From the NCBI GenBank assembly GCA_044507525.1, contig JBIQJM010000067.1, positions 1 to 17,060 on the forward strand: a DNA stretch of 17,060 bases. The letters run 5' to 3'. The translations under genes and the position numbers were made by a program. The notes beneath the pieces were generated by a model, which ran no database searches, was not told where the DNA came from, and was given only the letters and a program-made list of their open reading frames with translations. Positions 13,834-17,060 of this stretch are shown piece after piece. The stretch is from Zeimonas sp044507525 (GTDB lineage Bacteria; Pseudomonadota; Gammaproteobacteria; Burkholderiales; Burkholderiaceae_E). Every line of letters starts with the position of its first letter. Positions within the stretch are counted from its first letter, which is position 1.

Positions 13834-15000
13834 ATGCTGCTCGAACTCACCCAATGGCTGGCGCAGGACACGCGGGCGTTCGCGGTCTTCGGCTACATCA
13901 CGCTGCGCGCGGTGCTCGCCGCGCTCACGGCGCTGGCGATCGGCCTGCTCTTCGGCCCGTCGCTGATCCGCAAGCTCGCCGGAATGAAGATCGGCCAGGC
14001 GGTGCGCAGCGACGGGCCGCGCACGCACCTGACCAAGTCGGGAACGCCGACGATGGGCGGCGCGCTGATCCTGATCTCGGTCGCCGCGGCGACGCTGCTG
14101 TGGGCGGATCTCACGAACCGCTTCGTCTGGATCGTGCTGATCGTCACGCTCGGCTTCGGCTGGATCGGCTGGATCGACGACTACCGGAAGATCGTGCACC
14201 GCGATCCGCGCGGAATGTCGGCGAAGCAGAAGTTCTTCTGGCAGTCGCTGATCGGCCTGTTCGCCGCCGTCTACCTCGCGTTCTCCGTTCCCGCGCAGTC
14301 GAACGCGGAGGCGCTGTCGCTCTTCGTCGACTGGGTCTCGCACGGCTTCACCGACCTGCCCGCGGGCGCCGACCTCATCGTCCCCTTCTTCAAGAACGTC
14401 GCCTATCCGCTCGGCGTCTACGGCTTCATCGTGCTGACCTGGTTCGTCATCGTCGGCTCGAGCAACGCGGTCAACCTCACCGACGGCGCCGACGGACTGG
14501 CGATCATGCCGTCGGTGATGGTCGGCTCGGCGCTCGGCCTGTTCGCGTACGTCACCGGCAACGCGGTGTTCGCCAAGTACCTGCTGATCCCGCACATCCC
14601 CGGCGCGGGCGAGCTCACCGTGTTCTGCGCGGCGATCGCGGGCGCGGGGCTCGGTTTCCTCTGGTACAACACGTACCCGGCGCAGGTGTTCATGGGCGAC
14701 GTCGGCGCGCTGGCGCTCGGCGCCGCGCTCGGCACGGTCGCGGTGATCGCCCGCCAGGAGATCGTGCTCTTCATCATGGGCGGCGTCTTCGTCGCCGAGA
14801 CGCTGTCGGTGATGCTGCAGGTCGGGTACTTCAAGTACACGAAGCGGCGCTACGGCGAGGGGCGCCGCATCCTGCGCATGGCGCCGCTGCACCACCACTT
14901 CGAGGTGGGCGGCGTCAAGGAGAGCCAGGTCGTCGTGCGGTTCTGGATCGTCACGATGATGCTGGTCCTGTTCGGCCTGTCGACGCTGAAGCTGCGCTGA
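13834..15000 (+). CDS. mraY: Phospho-MurNAc-pentapeptide translocase MraY
   Basis: MraY transfers phospho-MurNAc-pentapeptide from UDP to undecaprenyl phosphate to form lipid I at the inner membrane. The 388-residue protein is a polytopic membrane protein of about ten helices. Key motifs are SDGPRTHLTKSGTPTMGG, the catalytic pair D115-D116 in WIDDYRK, NAVNLTDGADGLA, the third active-site aspartate D289 in FMGDVGALALG and the triple histidine H353-H355 in APLHHHFE. It is longer than the E. coli enzyme (360) because of an extra segment in the loop around residues 150-185, which is usual for betaproteobacteria as far as I recall. There is no clear ribosome site; the ATG lies five bases after murF. 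The stop shares one base with the murD ATG (TGATG). Confidence 0.98.
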   Translation: MLLELTQWLAQDTRAFAVFGYITLRAVLAALTALAIGLLFGPSLIRKLAGMKIGQAVRSDGPRTHLTKSGTPTMGGALILISVAAATLLWADLTNRFVWIVLIVTLGFGWIGWIDDYRKIVHRDPRGMSAKQKFFWQSLIGLFAAVYLAFSVPAQSNAEALSLFVDWVSHGFTDLPAGADLIVPFFKNVAYPLGVYGFIVLTWFVIVGSSNAVNLTDGADGLAIMPSVMVGSALGLFAYVTGNAVFAKYLLIPHIPGAGELTVFCAAIAGAGLGFLWYNTYPAQVFMGDVGALALGAALGTVAVIARQEIVLFIMGGVFVAETLSVMLQVGYFKYTKRRYGEGRRILRMAPLHHHFEVGGVKESQVVVRFWIVTMMLVLFGLSTLKLR

Positions 15001-16595
15001 TGACCGGACGCACGCCGCCGCAGCCCGGACTCTTCGATCTCGCCGGCCGCACCGCGCTCGTTCTCGGACTGGGCGACTCGGGCGTCGCCATGGTGCGCTG
15101 GCTCGCACGCCAGGGCGCGAACGTGCGCGTCGCCGACACGCGCAGCGCGAACGGCGACGGGCTCGCCGCGTGGCCGGCGCTGCGCGACGCGATCGCGGGC
15201 ATCCGCTACCTCGAAGGCCCGGCGTGGGCCGAGCACTGGCTCGACGGCATCGACCTCGTGGCGTGGAGCCCGGGGCTGTCGATCGAGAAGGGACCGTCGG
15301 CCGGCTTTCACGCGCTCGCGATCGAGCGCGGCATCGCGGTGGCGGGCGAACTCGAGCTCTTCGCGCAGGCGCTCGCCGACCTGCGCGGCAGCGGCTACTC
15401 GCCGCAGGTCGTTGCCGTCACCGGGACCAACGGAAAGACGACGACGACCGCACTCGCCGCGCACCTGTGCCGCGAATCGGGTGTCGACGTCGTCTGCGCG
15501 GGCAACATCCGCCCGCCGATGCTCGACGCGCTGCGCGAGGCGCTCGACGCCGATCGCCTGCCCGCGACCTGGGTGCTCGAGCTGTCGAGCTTCCAGCTCG
15601 CGCTGGCGCGCAGCTTCTCGCCCGATGCGGCGGCCGTGGTCAACGTCGCCGAGGACCACCTCGACTGGCACGCGTCGATGCAGAGCTACCTCGACGCCAA
15701 GCAACGCGTCTTCGCGCATGCGCGCGTCGCCGTCTTCGATCGCGGCGACGAACGCAGCGCGCCGCGCGCTGCGACCTCGTCGCAGCGGGCCGTCTCCTTC
15801 GGCGCCGACGCGCCGGCCGCCGCCGGCGACTTCGGGCTCGTCCACGAGAGCGGCATCGACTGGCTGGTGCACGCGCAGCCCGAGGAAGACCCGAGTGCCT
15901 CCGCATCGTCCCGCCGACGGCGCGCCGCAGCCGGCTTCCACGTACGCCGCCTGATGCCCGCCGACGCGCTGCGCATCCGCGGGCAGCACAACCGGCTCAA
16001 CGCGCTCGCCGCGCTCGCGCTGTGCGATGCGATCGGCGTTCCGATGGCCAGGCTGCTGCACGCGCTGCGCAGCTACGCCGGCGAGCCGCATCGCTGCCAG
16101 CTGGTCGCGACGATCGACGGCGTCGAGTACTACGACGACAGCAAGGGAACGAACGTCGGCGCGACCGTCGCCGCGTTGCGCGGACTCGGCAGGCGCTGCC
16201 GGCTGATCGCCGGCGGCGACGGCAAGGGACAGGACTTCTCCGCGCTCGCCGAGCCGGTTCGCCGGCACGCGGCCTCGGTCTACCTGATCGGCGCGGACGC
16301 GCCGCGCCTGCAGGAAGCGCTGGCGGCGAGCGAGGTCCCGCTCGTCGCGTGCGCGTCGCTCGAGGAGGCGGTTCGGCGCGCGAGCGCGGACGCGCGCGAC
16401 GGCGAGGCGGTGCTGCTGTCGCCCGCGTGCGCGAGCCTCGACATGTTTCGCGACTACGAGCATCGCGGACGATGCTTCGTGCACGCGGTGCGCGCGCTCG
16501 CGCCCTCGGGCGGCGGCGCGCACGATGCGGACGGCACGGGCGCGCACGACCCGGGCGACCCCACCGACGGCGACGCGGGGGAACGGTCGTGCTGA
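15000..16595 (+). CDS. murD: UDP-MurNAc-L-alanine--D-glutamate ligase MurD
   Basis: MurD adds D-glutamate to UDP-MurNAc-L-alanine, the second amino-acid step of precursor synthesis. The protein has LVLGLGDSGVAMVRWL at the N-terminal uridine site, the ATP loop GTNGKTTTT (about residue 140), ELSSFQLA, VNVAEDHLDWH, the lysine in YLDAKQRVF, YYDDSKGTN and LSPACASLDMF. At 531 residues it is clearly longer than E. coli MurD (438). The excess lies in an Arg/Ser/Ala/Glu-rich insertion at about residues 290-315 and a hydrophilic C-terminal tail of about 30 residues rich in Gly, Asp and His. Neither touches the catalytic motifs. The ATG overlaps the mraY stop, and the tail overlaps the start of ftsW by seven bases. 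Confidence 0.97.
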   Translation: MTGRTPPQPGLFDLAGRTALVLGLGDSGVAMVRWLARQGANVRVADTRSANGDGLAAWPALRDAIAGIRYLEGPAWAEHWLDGIDLVAWSPGLSIEKGPSAGFHALAIERGIAVAGELELFAQALADLRGSGYSPQVVAVTGTNGKTTTTALAAHLCRESGVDVVCAGNIRPPMLDALREALDADRLPATWVLELSSFQLALARSFSPDAAAVVNVAEDHLDWHASMQSYLDAKQRVFAHARVAVFDRGDERSAPRAATSSQRAVSFGADAPAAAGDFGLVHESGIDWLVHAQPEEDPSASASSRRRRAAAGFHVRRLMPADALRIRGQHNRLNALAALALCDAIGVPMARLLHALRSYAGEPHRCQLVATIDGVEYYDDSKGTNVGATVAALRGLGRRCRLIAGGDGKGQDFSALAEPVRRHAASVYLIGADAPRLQEALAASEVPLVACASLEEAVRRASADARDGEAVLLSPACASLDMFRDYEHRGRCFVHAVRALAPSGGGAHDADGTGAHDPGDPTDGDAGERSC

Positions 16596-17060
16596 GCCTG
16601 CGCCTGCCTGGGAGGCTGCGCACCGCGCGCGCGGTGCCGGCGGATGCGCGTCCGGGCGCGTCGCGCTTCGATCGAAGGCGCACGCTGACCGCGGCGCCGT
16701 CGCGCGCCGCGCAGAGCGTCGATCACGCGCTGCTGTGGGTGGTCGGCGCGCTGCTGTTGATCGGCCTCGTGATGGTGTACTCGGCGTCGATCGCACTGCC
16801 CGATTCGAACCGCTTCGCGAGCTACTCGTCGACGCACTTCCTGATGCGGCACGCCTTCGCGCTGGCGGTCGGCGGCGTCGCCGGTCTGGCCGCGTTCTCG
16901 ATCCCGATCGCCCGCCTGCAGGAGTGGGCGAAGTGGCTCTTCCTGCTGGGCCTCGTGCTGCTCGTCGTCGTGCTGATCCCGGGCGTCGGCAAGGAGGTCT
17001 ACGGCGCGCGCCGCTGGCTGTCGCTGTACGTGCTGAACCTGCAGCCGTCGGAGCTGATGA
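16589..17060 (+). CDS. ftsW: Peptidoglycan glycosyltransferase FtsW (3' end cut by window)
   Basis: FtsW is the SEDS-family glycosyltransferase that polymerises septal peptidoglycan together with FtsI. The window shows the first 157 residues. A basic cytoplasmic extension of about 45 residues is followed by the first membrane helix and the SEDS motif VMVYSAS, then further helices and the signature GARRWL, with LNLQPSELM at the window end. The GTG at 16589 is preceded by a GGGGGA sequence at a suitable distance and overlaps the murD stop. A shorter form could start later, but no downstream ATG is placed sensibly before the first helix. The murG, murC, ddlB, ftsQ, ftsA and ftsZ genes would be expected beyond the window. 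Confidence 0.96.
   Translation, partial: MLSLRLPGRLRTARAVPADARPGASRFDRRRTLTAAPSRAAQSVDHALLWVVGALLLIGLVMVYSASIALPDSNRFASYSSTHFLMRHAFALAVGGVAGLAAFSIPIARLQEWAKWLFLLGLVLLVVVLIPGVGKEVYGARRWLSLYVLNLQPSELM

Noticed and set aside
14850..16796. Long minus-strand open frame opposite murD
   Set aside because: No domain is recognisable and murD on the plus strand has every family motif. It is a compositional artefact.

Overview
The window looks like a chromosomal core segment of a high-GC betaproteobacterium, probably of the order Burkholderiales. The evidence is the extreme G/C bias at third codon positions, a bacterial type A RNase P RNA gene directly upstream of mraZ, the canonical order of the division and cell-wall (dcw) cluster, and MurE with the DNPR motif typical of meso-diaminopimelate ligases. 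The taxonomic call is an inference from gene content and base composition. I see no mobile element, CRISPR array, tRNA or phage gene.

Layout. Bases 1-1185 hold the 3' two-thirds of an Atm1/HMT1-type ABC exporter (membrane plus ATPase half-transporter). It converges with a proline- and tyrosine-rich lipoprotein gene on the minus strand (1215-1988), the only minus-strand gene. From 2172 onward everything reads rightward. A tartrate/D-malate-type dehydrogenase (2172-3239) and a MOFRL-family glycerate 2-kinase (3262-4575) form a likely tartrate-to-2-phosphoglycerate module. The kinase stop overlaps the start of pyrC (4572-5624, dihydroorotase), and pyrC overlaps a DUF3025 gene (5606-6511). The putative -10 element of rnpB overlaps the DUF3025 stop codon. 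The RNase P RNA runs from about 6517 to 6922.

A non-coding stretch of 317 bases (6934-7250) follows. It holds several hairpins and a recognisable mraZ promoter overlapped by four GTG-headed direct repeats at exact 10-base spacing, which is the expected form of a MraZ operator. The dcw cluster then runs without real gaps: mraZ, rsmH, ftsL, ftsI, murE, murF, mraY, murD and the start of ftsW, which is cut by the window end. Most junctions overlap by a few bases (TGATG, GTGA and similar), which points to one long transcript with translational coupling.

How the genes work together. MraZ probably represses its own cluster, and RsmH methylates 16S rRNA. MurE, MurF and MurD build the UDP-MurNAc-pentapeptide, MraY moves it onto the lipid carrier, and FtsL, FtsI and FtsW belong to the septal peptidoglycan synthesis machine. 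I found no clear undescribed system. The points most worth a second look are the MraZ operator architecture with two divergent central repeats, the overlap of a possible rnpB terminator with the P1 stem, a short compositional island inside rsmH, and the coupling of a tartrate/glycerate module to pyrC.
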